This document shows positions 1 through 9,356 of a stretch of DNA of 64,000 nt, piece after piece (position 1 is the first letter of the stretch; the number at the start of each line of letters is the position of its first letter). The notes beneath the pieces were generated by a model. It did no database searches, was not told the origin of the DNA, and was given only the letters and a program-made list of their open reading frames with translations. Source of the stretch: Aminobacter sp. HY435 (GTDB taxonomy: Bacteria > Pseudomonadota > Alphaproteobacteria > Rhizobiales > Rhizobiaceae); assembly GCF_027568395.1 (NCBI RefSeq), contig NZ_JANKZL010000008.1, positions 124,001 through 188,000 of the forward strand. The letters run 5' to 3'. Both the position numbers and the translations under genes were made by a program.

Positions 1-438
<438 letters not shown>

Positions 439-442
439 ATCC

Positions 443-1345
443 ATGTCCATTCTCATCGACAAGAACACCAAGATCCTGGTGCAGGGCCTGACCGGCAAGA
501 CCGGCACGTTCCACACCGAACAGGCGCTGGCCTATCACGGCACCAAGATGGTCGGCGGCATCCACCCCAAGAAGGGCGGCGAGAACTGGACCGGCGCCAA
601 GGGCGAGACCCTGCCGATCTTCGCTTCGGTTGCCGAAGGCAAGGAAAAGACCGGCGCCAATGCGTCCGTGGTCTATGTCCCGCCGGCAGGCGCAGCCGAG
701 GCTATCATCGAGGCGATCGAAGCCGAGATCCCGCTGATCGTCTGCATCACCGAGGGCATCCCGGTGACCGACATGATCAAGGTCAAGGCGCGCCTCGACC
801 GTTCGGCCTCGCGCCTGATCGGCCCGAACTGCCCGGGCATCGTCACCCCCGACCAGTGCAAGATCGGCATCATGCCGGGCAACATCTTCCGCAAGGGTTC
901 GGTCGGCGTTGTCTCGCGCTCGGGAACGCTTACCTATGAAGCGGTGTTCCAGACCACCAATGCGGGCCTCGGCCAGTCGACGGCTGTCGGCATCGGCGGC
1001 GACCCGGTCAAGGGCACGGAATTCATCGACATGCTCGAGATGTTCCTGGCCGACGACGAGACCAAGTCGATCATCATGATCGGCGAGATCGGCGGCTCGG
1101 CCGAAGAGGACGCAGCGCAGTTCCTCATCGACGAAGCCAAGCGCGGCCGCAAGAAGCCGATGGCCGGCTTCATCGCCGGACGCACCGCACCGGAAGGCCG
1201 CACCATGGGCCATGCGGGTGCTGTGATCTCCGGCGGCAAGGGCGGCGCGGAAGACAAGATCGCGGCCATGGAGGCAGCGGGCATCCGCGTGTCGCCGTCG
1301 CCGGCACGTCTCGGCACCACGCTGGTCGAGGCGATCAAGGGCTGA
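443..1345 (+). CDS. sucD: Succinyl-CoA synthetase alpha subunit
   Basis: 300 aa, the normal family length. It carries the CoA-binding Rossmann domain (about residues 1-130) and the ligase domain, with the phosphorylated histidine in [14 protein letters not shown] (His257) and the upstream segment [18 protein letters not shown]. It partners SucC in the cytoplasm to make succinate and nucleoside triphosphate from succinyl-CoA. It starts 4 nt after sucC. About 195 nt separate it from sucA, so sucA may be expressed both by read-through and from its own leader. Confidence 0.98.
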   Translation: MSILIDKNTKILVQGLTGKTGTFHTEQALAYHGTKMVGGIHPKKGGENWTGAKGETLPIFASVAEGKEKTGANASVVYVPPAGAAEAIIEAIEAEIPLIVCITEGIPVTDMIKVKARLDRSASRLIGPNCPGIVTPDQCKIGIMPGNIFRKGSVGVVSRSGTLTYEAVFQTTNAGLGQSTAVGIGGDPVKGTEFIDMLEMFLADDETKSIIMIGEIGGSAEEDAAQFLIDEAKRGRKKPMAGFIAGRTAPEGRTMGHAGAVISGGKGGAEDKIAAMEAAGIRVSPSPARLGTTLVEAIKG

Positions 1346-1510
1346 AAAGGGCCTGACGGCTCATACTGAGAAGGAGTCTTTCGCGGCGCAAGCCCGCCAG
1401 CCATCTCACCTGAAATGCCCTCTCCCTGCATATCGCGGGGGGAGGGCGTCGGCGCTTGAACCCCAGGGGGTGACGCGGCGGCAGGGCGAGGCGGCGCGAA
1501 GGACCAAAAC

Positions 1511-1532
1511 AAGGAGACGGAGCAGAGCTCCG
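1511..1532 (+). promoter_or_regulatory. sucA leader: Shine-Dalgarno followed by a 15-nt palindromic hairpin
   Basis: AAGGAGA (1511-1517) is the only good Shine-Dalgarno sequence before sucA, but it ends 22 nt before the ATG at 1540. The gap contains CGGAGCAGAGCTCCG (1518-1532), which can fold as a 6-bp stem with a 3-nt loop starting right after the SD. Folding would leave 7 nt between SD and ATG, the usual spacing. The sequence is direct observation; that the hairpin bridges the spacing is inference. Confidence 0.45.
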
Positions 1533-1539
1533 AGATCAG

Positions 1540-4527
1540 ATGGCACGATCAGATCAGGCCAACGACCAATTTTCCCTCACTTCGTTCCTCTATGGCGGCA
1601 ACGCCGACTACATCGAGGCCCTGCACGCCGCCTATCTCGACGATCCTGAATCGGTCGATCGCGAGTGGCAGGACTTCTTCGGCGCGCTGAAGGACGACGC
1701 GGGCGACATCCGCAAGAACGCCAAGGGCGCGTCCTGGTCGACGCCGAGCTGGCCGCTGCAGGCCAATGGCGAGCTGGTTTCCGCACTCGACGGCAACTGG
1801 GGCATGGTCGAGAAGCTCATCGAAAAGAAGGTCAAGGACAAGGCCGCGGCCGAAGGCGTGAAGCCCTCGCCGGTCGATGTCCTGCAAGCGACCCGCGACT
1901 CGGTTCGCGCCATCATGATGATCCGCGCCTACCGCATGCGCGGGCACTTGCACGCCAATCTCGACCCGCTCGGCATCGCCAAGCCGCTCGAGGACTACAA
2001 CGAGTTGTCGCCCGAGGCCTACGGCTTCACCGAGGCCGACTATGACCGCCCGATCTTCATCGACCACGTGCTCGGTCTCGAATACGCGACCATCCGCGCG
2101 ATGCTCGAGATCCTCAAGCGCACCTATTGCTCGACGCTCGGCGTCGAGTTCATGCACATCTCGGATCCCGAGGAAAAGGCGTGGATCCAGGCCCGCATCG
2201 AGGGTCCGGACAAGGAAATCAGCTTCACTGCCGAGGGCAAGAAGGCGATCCTGTCCAAGCTGGTCGAGGCCGAAGGCTTCGAGCAGTTCATCGACGTCAA
2301 GTACAAGGGCACCAAGCGCTTCGGCCTCGACGGCGGCGAAGCGCTGATCCCGGCGCTGGAGCAGATCATCAAGCGCGGCGGCGCGCTTGGCCTGCAGGAG
2401 GTCGTGCTCGGCATGGCCCACCGCGGCCGCCTCAACGTGCTCAGCCAGGTGATGGCCAAGCCGCACCGCGCCATCTTCCACGAGTTCAAGGGCGGTTCCT
2501 ACGCCCCTGACGACGTCGAAGGCTCGGGCGACGTGAAGTACCACCTCGGCGCGTCGTCGGACCGCGAGTTCGACGGCAACAAGGTGCACCTGTCGCTGAC
2601 CGCCAACCCCTCGCACCTCGAGATCGTCGATCCGGTGGTGATGGGCAAGGCCCGCGCCAAGCAGGACCAGCTGTTCGGCCGCGCCCGCGGCGAGATCGTG
2701 CCGCAGGAAGAGCGCGCCAAGGTGATGCCGCTGCTGCTGCACGGCGACGCGGCATTCGCCGGCCAGGGCGTGATCGCCGAAATCCTCGGCCTGTCGGGCC
2801 TGCGCGGCCATCGCGTCGCCGGCACGCTGCACGTGATCATCAACAACCAGATCGGCTTCACGACCAACCCGCGCTTCTCGCGCTCGTCGCCCTATCCGTC
2901 CGATGTCGCCAAGATGATCGAGGCGCCGATCTTCCACGTCAATGGCGACGATCCGGAAGCCGTGGTGTTCGCCGCCAAGGTGGCGACCGAATTCCGCATG
3001 AAGTTCCACAAGCCTGTCGTCGTGGACATGTTCTGCTACCGCCGCTTCGGCCACAACGAAGGCGACGAGCCGGGCTTCACCCAGCCGATCATGTACCGCA
3101 ACATCCGCACCCATAAGACGGTGGTGCAGGTCTACGCGGACAAGCTGATCGGCGAAGGCCTGGTGAACCAGGCCGACGTCGACCAGATGCGCGCCGACTG
3201 GCGCGCCAACCTCGAGACCGAGTTCGAGGCAGGCCAGGCCTACAAGCCGAACAAGGCCGACTGGCTCGACGGCGCATGGTCCGGCCTGCGCGCCGCCGAC
3301 AACCAGGACGAGCTGCGCCGTGGCAAGACTGCCGTGCCGGTCAAGACGCTGAAGGAAGTCGGCAAGAAGCTGACCGAAGTGCCTAAGGATTTCGAGGTCC
3401 ACCGCACCATCGGCCGCTTCCTTGAAAACCGCCGCCAGGCGATCGAATCCGGCGAAGGCATCGACTGGGCAACGGCGGAATCGCTGGCATTCGGCTCGAT
3501 CCTGCTCGACGGCAATCCGATCCGCCTGTCGGGCCAGGATTCCGAGCGCGGCACGTTCTCGCAGCGCCACACCGTGCTCTACGACCAGCGCGACGAGAAC
3601 CGCTACATCCCGCTCAACAACCTGTCGGCGGCGCAGGCCGGCTACGAGGTCATCAACTCGATGCTCTCGGAAGAGGCCGTGCTCGGCTTCGAATACGGCT
3701 ACAGCCTCGCCGAGCCCAAGGCGCTGACGCTGTGGGAAGCGCAGTTCGGCGACTTCGCCAACGGCGCGCAGGTGGTGTTCGACCAGTTCATCTCGTCTGG
3801 CGAACGCAAGTGGCTGCGCATGTCGGGCCTCGTCTGCCTGTTGCCGCATGGCTATGAAGGCCAGGGCCCCGAGCACTCCTCGGCACGCCTCGAGCGCTTC
3901 CTCCAGCTCTGCGCCGAAGACAACATGCAGGTGGCCAACGTCACCACGCCGGCCAACTACTTCCACATCCTGCGCCGGCAGCTGAAGCGCGACTTCCGCA
4001 AGCCGCTGATCCTGATGACGCCGAAGTCGCTGCTGCGCCACAAGCGCGCCGTGTCTTCGCTGTCGGAGATGTCGGGCGAAAGCTCGTTCCACCGCCTGCT
4101 GTGGGACGACGCCCAATATCTCGGCAACGAGCCGATCAAGCTGGTCAAGGATTCGAAGATCCGCCGCGTCGTGCTGTGCACCGGCAAGGTCTATTACGAC
4201 CTCTACGAGGAGCGCGAGAAGCGGGGTATCGACGACATCTACCTGCTGCGCGTCGAGCAGCTCTATCCGTTCCCGGCCAAGGCGCTGATCACCGAACTCA
4301 GCCGCTTCCGCAACGCGGAGATGGTCTGGTGCCAGGAAGAGCCAAAGAACATGGGTGCGTGGTCGTTCATCGACCCGTATCTGGAATGGGTGCTCGCCCA
4401 CATCGACGCCAAGCATCAGCGCGTGCGCTACACCGGCCGTCCGGCCGCCGCCTCCCCGGCGACGGGCCTGATGTCCAAGCACCTGGCTCAGCTCCAGGCT
4501 TTCCTCGACGACGCCCTCGGCGAATAA
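1540..4527 (+). CDS. sucA: 2-oxoglutarate dehydrogenase E1 component
   Basis: 995 aa thiamine-diphosphate enzyme that decarboxylates 2-oxoglutarate and passes the succinyl group to the lipoyl arm of SucB. The N-terminal motif SFLYGGNADYIEALHAAY is the characteristic SucA tail that anchors E1 to E2. The core holds GMAHRGRLNVL and HLSLTANPSHLE, followed by YRRFGHNEGDEP and the C-terminal transketolase-like domain (LLPHGYEGQGPEHSSAR). Full length, with no frameshift. It is followed after 21 nt by sucB. The upstream leader has an unusual SD-hairpin-ATG arrangement described separately. Confidence 0.98.
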   Translation: MARSDQANDQFSLTSFLYGGNADYIEALHAAYLDDPESVDREWQDFFGALKDDAGDIRKNAKGASWSTPSWPLQANGELVSALDGNWGMVEKLIEKKVKDKAAAEGVKPSPVDVLQATRDSVRAIMMIRAYRMRGHLHANLDPLGIAKPLEDYNELSPEAYGFTEADYDRPIFIDHVLGLEYATIRAMLEILKRTYCSTLGVEFMHISDPEEKAWIQARIEGPDKEISFTAEGKKAILSKLVEAEGFEQFIDVKYKGTKRFGLDGGEALIPALEQIIKRGGALGLQEVVLGMAHRGRLNVLSQVMAKPHRAIFHEFKGGSYAPDDVEGSGDVKYHLGASSDREFDGNKVHLSLTANPSHLEIVDPVVMGKARAKQDQLFGRARGEIVPQEERAKVMPLLLHGDAAFAGQGVIAEILGLSGLRGHRVAGTLHVIINNQIGFTTNPRFSRSSPYPSDVAKMIEAPIFHVNGDDPEAVVFAAKVATEFRMKFHKPVVVDMFCYRRFGHNEGDEPGFTQPIMYRNIRTHKTVVQVYADKLIGEGLVNQADVDQMRADWRANLETEFEAGQAYKPNKADWLDGAWSGLRAADNQDELRRGKTAVPVKTLKEVGKKLTEVPKDFEVHRTIGRFLENRRQAIESGEGIDWATAESLAFGSILLDGNPIRLSGQDSERGTFSQRHTVLYDQRDENRYIPLNNLSAAQAGYEVINSMLSEEAVLGFEYGYSLAEPKALTLWEAQFGDFANGAQVVFDQFISSGERKWLRMSGLVCLLPHGYEGQGPEHSSARLERFLQLCAEDNMQVANVTTPANYFHILRRQLKRDFRKPLILMTPKSLLRHKRAVSSLSEMSGESSFHRLLWDDAQYLGNEPIKLVKDSKIRRVVLCTGKVYYDLYEEREKRGIDDIYLLRVEQLYPFPAKALITELSRFRNAEMVWCQEEPKNMGAWSFIDPYLEWVLAHIDAKHQRVRYTGRPAAASPATGLMSKHLAQLQAFLDDALGE

Positions 4528-4548
4528 CCAAGAACGGACAGGCAAAAA

Positions 4549-5808
4549 ATGGCTACCGAAATCCGTGTCCCCACCCTCGGCGAATCCGTTTCCGAGGCAA
4601 CCATCGGCAAGTGGTTCAAGCAGGTTGGCGATGCGATTGCCGCTGACGAACCCCTGGTCGAGCTCGAGACCGACAAGGTCACGATCGAAGTGCCGGCACC
4701 TAGCGCTGGCGTGCTCTCCGAACAGACCGTCAAGGAAGGCGACACCGTCGGTGTCGCCGCGCTGCTCGGCATGATCGACGCTGGCGCAGGCGCGCCGGCC
4801 ACCAAGCCCGGGGCGGTTGCCCAGGCATCGTCCCCGAACGCTGCGTCGACCGTCAAGGAGGCCGTGGCGCAGACCGCCGCCGTCGCCGGCGCACCGGCCA
4901 TCGAAGAGCGCAAGATGCCGCCGGCTCCTGCCGCTGCCAAGCTGCTCGCCGAGGCCAACATCGCGGTCGACCAGATTGCGGGTTCGGGCAAGCGCGGCCA
5001 GGTGCTGAAGGGCGACGTGCTCGACGCCATCGCCAAGGGCGTTTCGGCTCCGGCTTCGGTTCCCGCCGCACCGGCCGCCGCCCGCGCTCCGTCGAGCACT
5101 GAAGATGCACCGCGTGAAGAACGCGTGCGCATGACCAAGCTGCGCCAGACGATTGCCCGCCGCCTCAAGGAAGCGCAGTCGACGGCTGCCATGCTGACCA
5201 CCTTCAACGAGGTGGACATGAGCGCGGTGATGTCGCTGCGTTCGAAGTACAAGGACATCTTCGAGAAGAAGCATGGCGTGAAGCTAGGTTTCATGGGCTT
5301 CTTCACCAAGGCGGTGACGCATGCGCTGAAGGAAATCCCGGCCGTCAACGCAGAGATCGACGGCACCGACATCATCTACAAGAACTTCGCCCATGTCGGC
5401 GTCGCCGTCGGAACGGACAAGGGCCTGGTGGTTCCCGTCGTGCGCGATGCCGACCAGATGTCGATCGCCGAGATCGAGAAGGAAATCGGCCGTCTCGGCG
5501 TCGCCGCGCGCGATGGCAAGCTGTCGGTCGCCGACATGCAGGGCGGCACCTTCACCATCTCGAACGGCGGCGTCTACGGTTCGCTGATGTCGACGCCGAT
5601 CCTGAATGCGCCGCAGTCTGGCATCCTGGGCATGCACAAGATCCAGGACCGACCGGTCGTGGTCGGCGGCCAGATCGTCATCCGTCCGATGATGTATCTC
5701 GCGCTGTCCTACGATCACCGCATCGTCGACGGCAAGGAAGCCGTGACCTTCCTGGTGCGGGTCAAGGACAGCCTGGAAGATCCGGAACGCCTGGTGCTGG
5801 ACCTTTAA
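4549..5808 (+). CDS. sucB: Dihydrolipoyllysine succinyltransferase, E2 of 2-oxoglutarate dehydrogenase
   Basis: 419 aa. It has one N-terminal lipoyl domain with the lipoylated lysine in [12 protein letters not shown] (Lys43), an Ala/Pro-rich linker, a peripheral subunit-binding domain (about residues 120-160) and the C-terminal acyltransferase domain with the YDHRIVDG motif (His390, Asp394). It accepts the succinyl group from SucA, transfers it to CoA, and binds E1 and E3 to build the complex. The gene for E3 (lpdA) lies about 3.5 kb downstream behind six accessory genes. Also called odhB. Confidence 0.98.
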   Translation: MATEIRVPTLGESVSEATIGKWFKQVGDAIAADEPLVELETDKVTIEVPAPSAGVLSEQTVKEGDTVGVAALLGMIDAGAGAPATKPGAVAQASSPNAASTVKEAVAQTAAVAGAPAIEERKMPPAPAAAKLLAEANIAVDQIAGSGKRGQVLKGDVLDAIAKGVSAPASVPAAPAAARAPSSTEDAPREERVRMTKLRQTIARRLKEAQSTAAMLTTFNEVDMSAVMSLRSKYKDIFEKKHGVKLGFMGFFTKAVTHALKEIPAVNAEIDGTDIIYKNFAHVGVAVGTDKGLVVPVVRDADQMSIAEIEKEIGRLGVAARDGKLSVADMQGGTFTISNGGVYGSLMSTPILNAPQSGILGMHKIQDRPVVVGGQIVIRPMMYLALSYDHRIVDGKEAVTFLVRVKDSLEDPERLVLDL

Positions 5809-5912
5809 GACATCCAGCCCTACTGTTCGCGCGTTCGCGTGGGCAGTCGTGCGATGTAATCTTGGCCAAGCTGCGGCGAACCTGAGCTTGGCTGAGATAT
5901 GAGGGGGCGGAA

Positions 5913-6335
5913 TTGAGGAAGTTGTCGCAACTTTTGGGCGCAACCTTGGCGGCGTTGCTTTTGGCATTCACGCTCAACGGCGCAGAGGCGAAAACAACCC
6001 ACCTCAAATGGAACAAATCAACTTCGAAAGGCCGCACATTCGTCGTCGCCGAACACTGGGACGCCAATCGGGATTGCAGTGTTCGTGCATTTCCAGCCGC
6101 AAAGGTGGTGTCACCCCCGAAGCATGGAAAAACCAGAGTCGGACGCGGAAAGATCAAGCTATCGAGCAAACATGCGCGAGACCCGTACTATAAATGCAGA
6201 TCGCTGATCGTGTCCGGTACAACGATTCAGTATACACCGGAGCCCGGGTTTACTGGAAAGGATGTGCTGAAGATTCGCGTACATTACAGCACGGGCGATA
6301 TTCATGAGATCGATGTTGTCGTAACTGTTCGCTGA
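5913..6335 (+). CDS. Small secreted protein with an Ig-like C-terminal half, function unknown
   Basis: 140 aa from a TTG start chosen because GAGGGGGCGG sits just upstream and the only nearby ATG (5899) is out of frame. Residues 1-26 are a clear Sec signal peptide (basic MRKLSQ, hydrophobic core, cleavage near GAEA-KT). The mature part is basic, has two cysteines (about residues 56 and 94) and ends in a beta-rich segment (TIQYTPEPGFTGKDVLKIRV) like those in bacterial Ig-fold/cadherin-like modules. Base use is a little more AT-rich than its neighbours. I do not recognise a specific family. Periplasmic or extracellular location is inferred from the signal peptide. Confidence 0.65.
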   Translation: MRKLSQLLGATLAALLLAFTLNGAEAKTTHLKWNKSTSKGRTFVVAEHWDANRDCSVRAFPAAKVVSPPKHGKTRVGRGKIKLSSKHARDPYYKCRSLIVSGTTIQYTPEPGFTGKDVLKIRVHYSTGDIHEIDVVVTVR

Positions 6336-6533
6336 GCCCGTGCCGACGCCTGCATAGCCGCGGGTTTACTGTCGTTGGTGAGATTGTTGCAAGGAACGGG
6401 GATGCTGGCTGTTTCCTGGCCGCTGTCTGGATAGCGGACAACAGCCTCGCAGATCATGTTTTGAGTTGAGAGCGATGGCTTTTGAACTGGAGATATCCCC
6501 GATGGACGTTTGCTCGGGCTTTGGCGAGGGCTG

Positions 6534-6947
6534 ATGGAAGCCGCTGCAGCGTCGACTGAAATCTGGGTCCTGGGCTGGAGTGTCGTGCTGCTGCTCGTGC
6601 ACATACTGGTGCAGGCGCTTTCGCTCGACCTGTCGGGCGATTTCAGCATCAAGTACCTGCTCAGTTCGCGCGACGACGGCCGCGCGCCAAAAAGCATCGT
6701 TTCAGGGCGTCTGATCCGGTCGCTCAACAACATGCTGGAGACCTATCCCGCCTTCATCGCGCTTGCACTGGCGCTGGCGGTGACTGGCAAGACGGGCGAG
6801 CTGGGTGCCGTGGGCGCCGTGATGTGGATCGTCGCCCGCGTTGTCTATGCCTTCCTGTACGTGGCCGGCGTTCCCGTGCTGCGTACGCTCGTCTGGTTCG
6901 TTTCGATCGCGGGGCTGGTCCTGATGGTCGTGCGGCTTATGACGTAA
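6534..6947 (+). CDS. MAPEG family membrane protein
   Basis: About 137 aa with four predicted hydrophobic segments and the MAPEG-type signature RLIRSLNNMLETYPAFIALALAL after a short loop. MAPEG proteins are small integral membrane proteins, some with glutathione-dependent activity; the bacterial branch is mostly uncharacterised. The ATG at 6534 is preferred (GAGGG at 6526-6530); an in-frame TTG at 6510 would add 8 residues. It lies between a secreted protein and a VOC gene; it may be expressed on its own. Confidence 0.78.
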   Translation: MEAAAASTEIWVLGWSVVLLLVHILVQALSLDLSGDFSIKYLLSSRDDGRAPKSIVSGRLIRSLNNMLETYPAFIALALALAVTGKTGELGAVGAVMWIVARVVYAFLYVAGVPVLRTLVWFVSIAGLVLMVVRLMT

Positions 6948-6983
6948 CATCGCTGCCTGAAGAAACCGAAACGAGACGGTCGC

Positions 6984-7442
6984 ATGGCTTTCGAACCCGA
7001 CATTCCCCCGATCCAGGTGCATCTCTGCGTCAAGGGCGGCAAGGAGGCGATCGCCTTCTACGAAAGAGCATTCGACGCGGTCGAGACCTTCGAGCAGATG
7101 GCCGATGACGGGCTTCGCGTGCTGCATGCGAACCTCGCGATGTTCGGCAGCGAGGTGATGCTGCACGACGAGTTTCCCGAATTCGGTGACGACGTGCTGT
7201 CGCCCCTGAGCCGTGGCGGCGCAAGCATGACCGTCAACATCAATTTGAAGCTGCCCGGGCAAGTCGACCAGGCGGTCGAGCGCGCGGTAGCGGCAGGCGC
7301 GAAGGCTGTCATGGAGCCCGACGACATGTTCTGGGGCGCCCGCTACGCCAAGATCCAGGATCCGTTCGGCCATGTCTGGGCGTTCAACGCGCCCTTGGGC
7401 AATGCCAGCCTGGGCGCGCCGGCGAAGGATCAAAAGGCATGA
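6984..7442 (+). CDS. VOC (glyoxalase/PhnB-like) superfamily protein
   Basis: 152 aa with the paired beta-alpha-beta-beta-beta layout of the vicinal-oxygen-chelate fold: an opening strand IQVHLCVKGGKEAIAFYERAF, GSEVMLHDEFPEFG in the middle, and the closing RYAKIQDPFGHVWAFN. Such proteins are often annotated as PhnB-like or glyoxalase/bleomycin-resistance proteins; the substrate cannot be told from sequence. The 3' end overlaps the start of the LysE gene by 4 nt (ATGA), indicating translational coupling in an operon that continues to lpdA. Confidence 0.82.
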   Translation: MAFEPDIPPIQVHLCVKGGKEAIAFYERAFDAVETFEQMADDGLRVLHANLAMFGSEVMLHDEFPEFGDDVLSPLSRGGASMTVNINLKLPGQVDQAVERAVAAGAKAVMEPDDMFWGARYAKIQDPFGHVWAFNAPLGNASLGAPAKDQKA

Positions 7443-8083
7443 CGCAATACGCTTTCGAGTTTGCCGGACTGATGGCCGTCTTCGCCGTGCTGATGGTCAT
7501 GCCGGGCGCCGACTTCGTCATGGTCGTGCGCCAGAGCGTGGTGCATGGCCGCCGCGCCGCCATCATCACCAGTGTCGGCATCGGCGTGTCGCTGCTGTTC
7601 CATGTCAGCTACACCATCCTGGGCATCGGCCTGATCGTGTCGAAATCGCTGCTGGTGTTTTCGCTGCTGAAATGGGCCGGTGCGGCCTATCTCGTCTATC
7701 TCGGCATCAAGGCGCTGCGCGCCGGGCCGATGGAGACGGTGTCGCTCGATGTGCCTGAGGGAACCGAGCCGGCGAAGCAGGTCTCGGCTGCACGCTGCTT
7801 CCTGACGGGCTTCGTCACCAATGCGCTGAACCCAAAGGCGGTGCTGTTTTTCCTGCCGCTTTTCACGGCGATGGTCAGCCATCAGACGCCGGCCGCCGTG
7901 AAGGGCGTCTATGGCCTGTTGATGGCCGTGGTGCTGATCGCGTGGTTCGTCGGCGTGTCGATGTTCTTCACCATGGCGTCGGTGCGCGAGCGCTTCGTTG
8001 CCTGGGGCCGCTGGTTCAACAAGGCGACCGGCATGATCTTCATCGGGCTTGGCATCAAGCTCGCAACGACGCAGGCCGGCTGA
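7439..8083 (+). CDS. LysE/RhtB family amino-acid exporter
   Basis: 214 aa integral membrane protein of the LysE superfamily. Diagnostic features are the early VMPGADFVMVVRQSVVHGRRAA loop after the first membrane helix, the YLVYLGIKALRAG segment, and FLTGFVTNALNPKAVLFFLP. Family members export amino acids or derivatives such as homoserine and threonine out of the cytoplasm; the substrate here is unknown. It overlaps the preceding VOC gene by 4 nt and the following secreted-protein gene by 1 nt, so the three are one translational unit. Confidence 0.88.
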   Translation: MTQYAFEFAGLMAVFAVLMVMPGADFVMVVRQSVVHGRRAAIITSVGIGVSLLFHVSYTILGIGLIVSKSLLVFSLLKWAGAAYLVYLGIKALRAGPMETVSLDVPEGTEPAKQVSAARCFLTGFVTNALNPKAVLFFLPLFTAMVSHQTPAAVKGVYGLLMAVVLIAWFVGVSMFFTMASVRERFVAWGRWFNKATGMIFIGLGIKLATTQAG

Positions 8084-8577
8084 TGCGGCTAGCGGCGTTC
8101 ACCACGGCTCTTGCGGTTCTGTCGGCGACGCCGGCCGATGCCGCCTGCCCGATCGAGCTCGCCGTCTATGGCGAGCGCGAAGGGGCAGCTGAGATCGACT
8201 TCCAGCCGACGCTGGAATCGGCAACCGTCACCAACAGCTTCAAGATGGTGCTCGACAACGATGTCGTGCTCGACGGCGTGGTGATGTGGTCGCAGGACGT
8301 GGCCCGGCCGAACGGCATGCTGATGCACCAGTGCCCGGAAGGCGACGTGACCGGCGAGGAGATCGAGGCCTGCACGGTGTGGCAGGGCGTGATCTACAGC
8401 GTCGACGAGCAGGGCAATGTCGGGCTTTTGCCGCGCGAGCGCATCGCTGCGGCAGCGCCGAAGAAGCTGATCTTCTCCGATCTCGGCCATGGCTTGAGGT
8501 CGTCCGCAGCCTATGGCCCCGACGGCTTTTCCAAGGTGCCGTGGGACGTTTTCGAGCTGAAGGGGTGCCAGGAATGA
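8083..8577 (+). CDS. Small secreted protein, function unknown
   Basis: 164 aa starting at the ATG that overlaps the LysE stop (TGATG at 8081-8085). Residues 1-21 form a signal peptide ending near ADA-AC. The mature domain contains four cysteines (near residues 23, 87, 102 and 162) that could form two disulfides in the periplasm. I do not recognise a named family; proteins of this appearance are conserved hypotheticals in rhizobia. Its stop overlaps the SDR start by 4 nt (ATGA), placing it firmly in the VOC-LysE-SDR operon. Longer readings from upstream starts would run antisense-like through lysE and were dropped. Confidence 0.72.
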   Translation: MRLAAFTTALAVLSATPADAACPIELAVYGEREGAAEIDFQPTLESATVTNSFKMVLDNDVVLDGVVMWSQDVARPNGMLMHQCPEGDVTGEEIEACTVWQGVIYSVDEQGNVGLLPRERIAAAAPKKLIFSDLGHGLRSSAAYGPDGFSKVPWDVFELKGCQE

Positions 8578-9329
8578 GCGCCCGGGGGAAAGTACTCTTG
8601 GTGACCGGCGGCAGCCGCGGCATCGGCGCTGCCATTTGCAGGCTGGCGGCCGGGGCCGGCTATCGCGTGGCGTTCAGCTACGTGTCGAACGATGCAGCGG
8701 CAAACGAGCTGGTGGCGGAACTGAAGGCTGCCGGCGGCGAGGCGATCGCCATCAAGGGCGATGTCGGCAATGAGGCCGACGTGCTGGCCATGTTCGCCGA
8801 GGTCGACCGGACCTACGGCCGGCTCGACGCCTTCGTCAACAATGCCGGCGTCGTCGACATGAAGGCGCGCGTCGACGAGATGAGCGTCGCCCGGCTCGAG
8901 CGCATGATGCGCATCAACGTCATAGGCTCGATCCTGTGCGCCCGCGAGGCGGTCAAGCGCATGTCGAGCCTGCGCGGTGGCGCGGGTGGCGCCATCGTCA
9001 ACATCTCGTCGGCGGCGGCCTCGCTCGGCTCGCCCGGCGAGTATGTCGACTATGCCGCCTCCAAGGGCGCGATCGACACCTTGACCATAGGGCTGGCCAA
9101 GGAAGTCGCGACCGAGGGCGTGCGCGTCAATGCGGTGCGTCCCGGCATCATCGATACCGAAATCCACGCGTCCGGCGGACAGCCGGACCGGGTTGCAGCC
9201 ATTCGCGGCCTCGTGCCGATGAAACGCGAAGGCAAAGCACAAGAAGTTGCCCATGCCGTCATCTGGCTTTTGTCGGATGAGGCATCATATACGACGGGCT
9301 CGATTTTGAACGTGAGCGGCGGCCGTTGA
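8574..9329 (+). CDS. Short-chain dehydrogenase/reductase (SDR)
   Basis: 251 aa classical SDR. The Rossmann fingerprint is TGGSRGIGAAIC (about residues 11-22), followed by NNAGVVD, the catalytic serine in NISSAA, and the YVDYAASKG motif (Tyr-x3-Lys). The C-terminal PGIIDTEIHA segment is also typical. Preference for NADP(H) is suggested by the Ser-Arg after the first glycine. Substrate unknown; FabG-like by overall appearance. The ATG at 8574 overlaps the previous stop by 4 nt. lpdA begins 27 nt after the stop, so lpdA may be transcribed through this operon. Confidence 0.9.
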   Translation: MSARGKVLLVTGGSRGIGAAICRLAAGAGYRVAFSYVSNDAAANELVAELKAAGGEAIAIKGDVGNEADVLAMFAEVDRTYGRLDAFVNNAGVVDMKARVDEMSVARLERMMRINVIGSILCAREAVKRMSSLRGGAGGAIVNISSAAASLGSPGEYVDYAASKGAIDTLTIGLAKEVATEGVRVNAVRPGIIDTEIHASGGQPDRVAAIRGLVPMKREGKAQEVAHAVIWLLSDEASYTTGSILNVSGGR

Positions 9330-9356
9330 CCGCCCCAAGGCAAGAAGGACAGGACA

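Noticed and set aside
1549-5274. Very long minus-strand open frame antisense to sucA/sucB
   Set aside because: High GC depletes stop codons; the plus-strand genes are unambiguous and the antisense product is Arg/Leu-rich without any recognisable domain.
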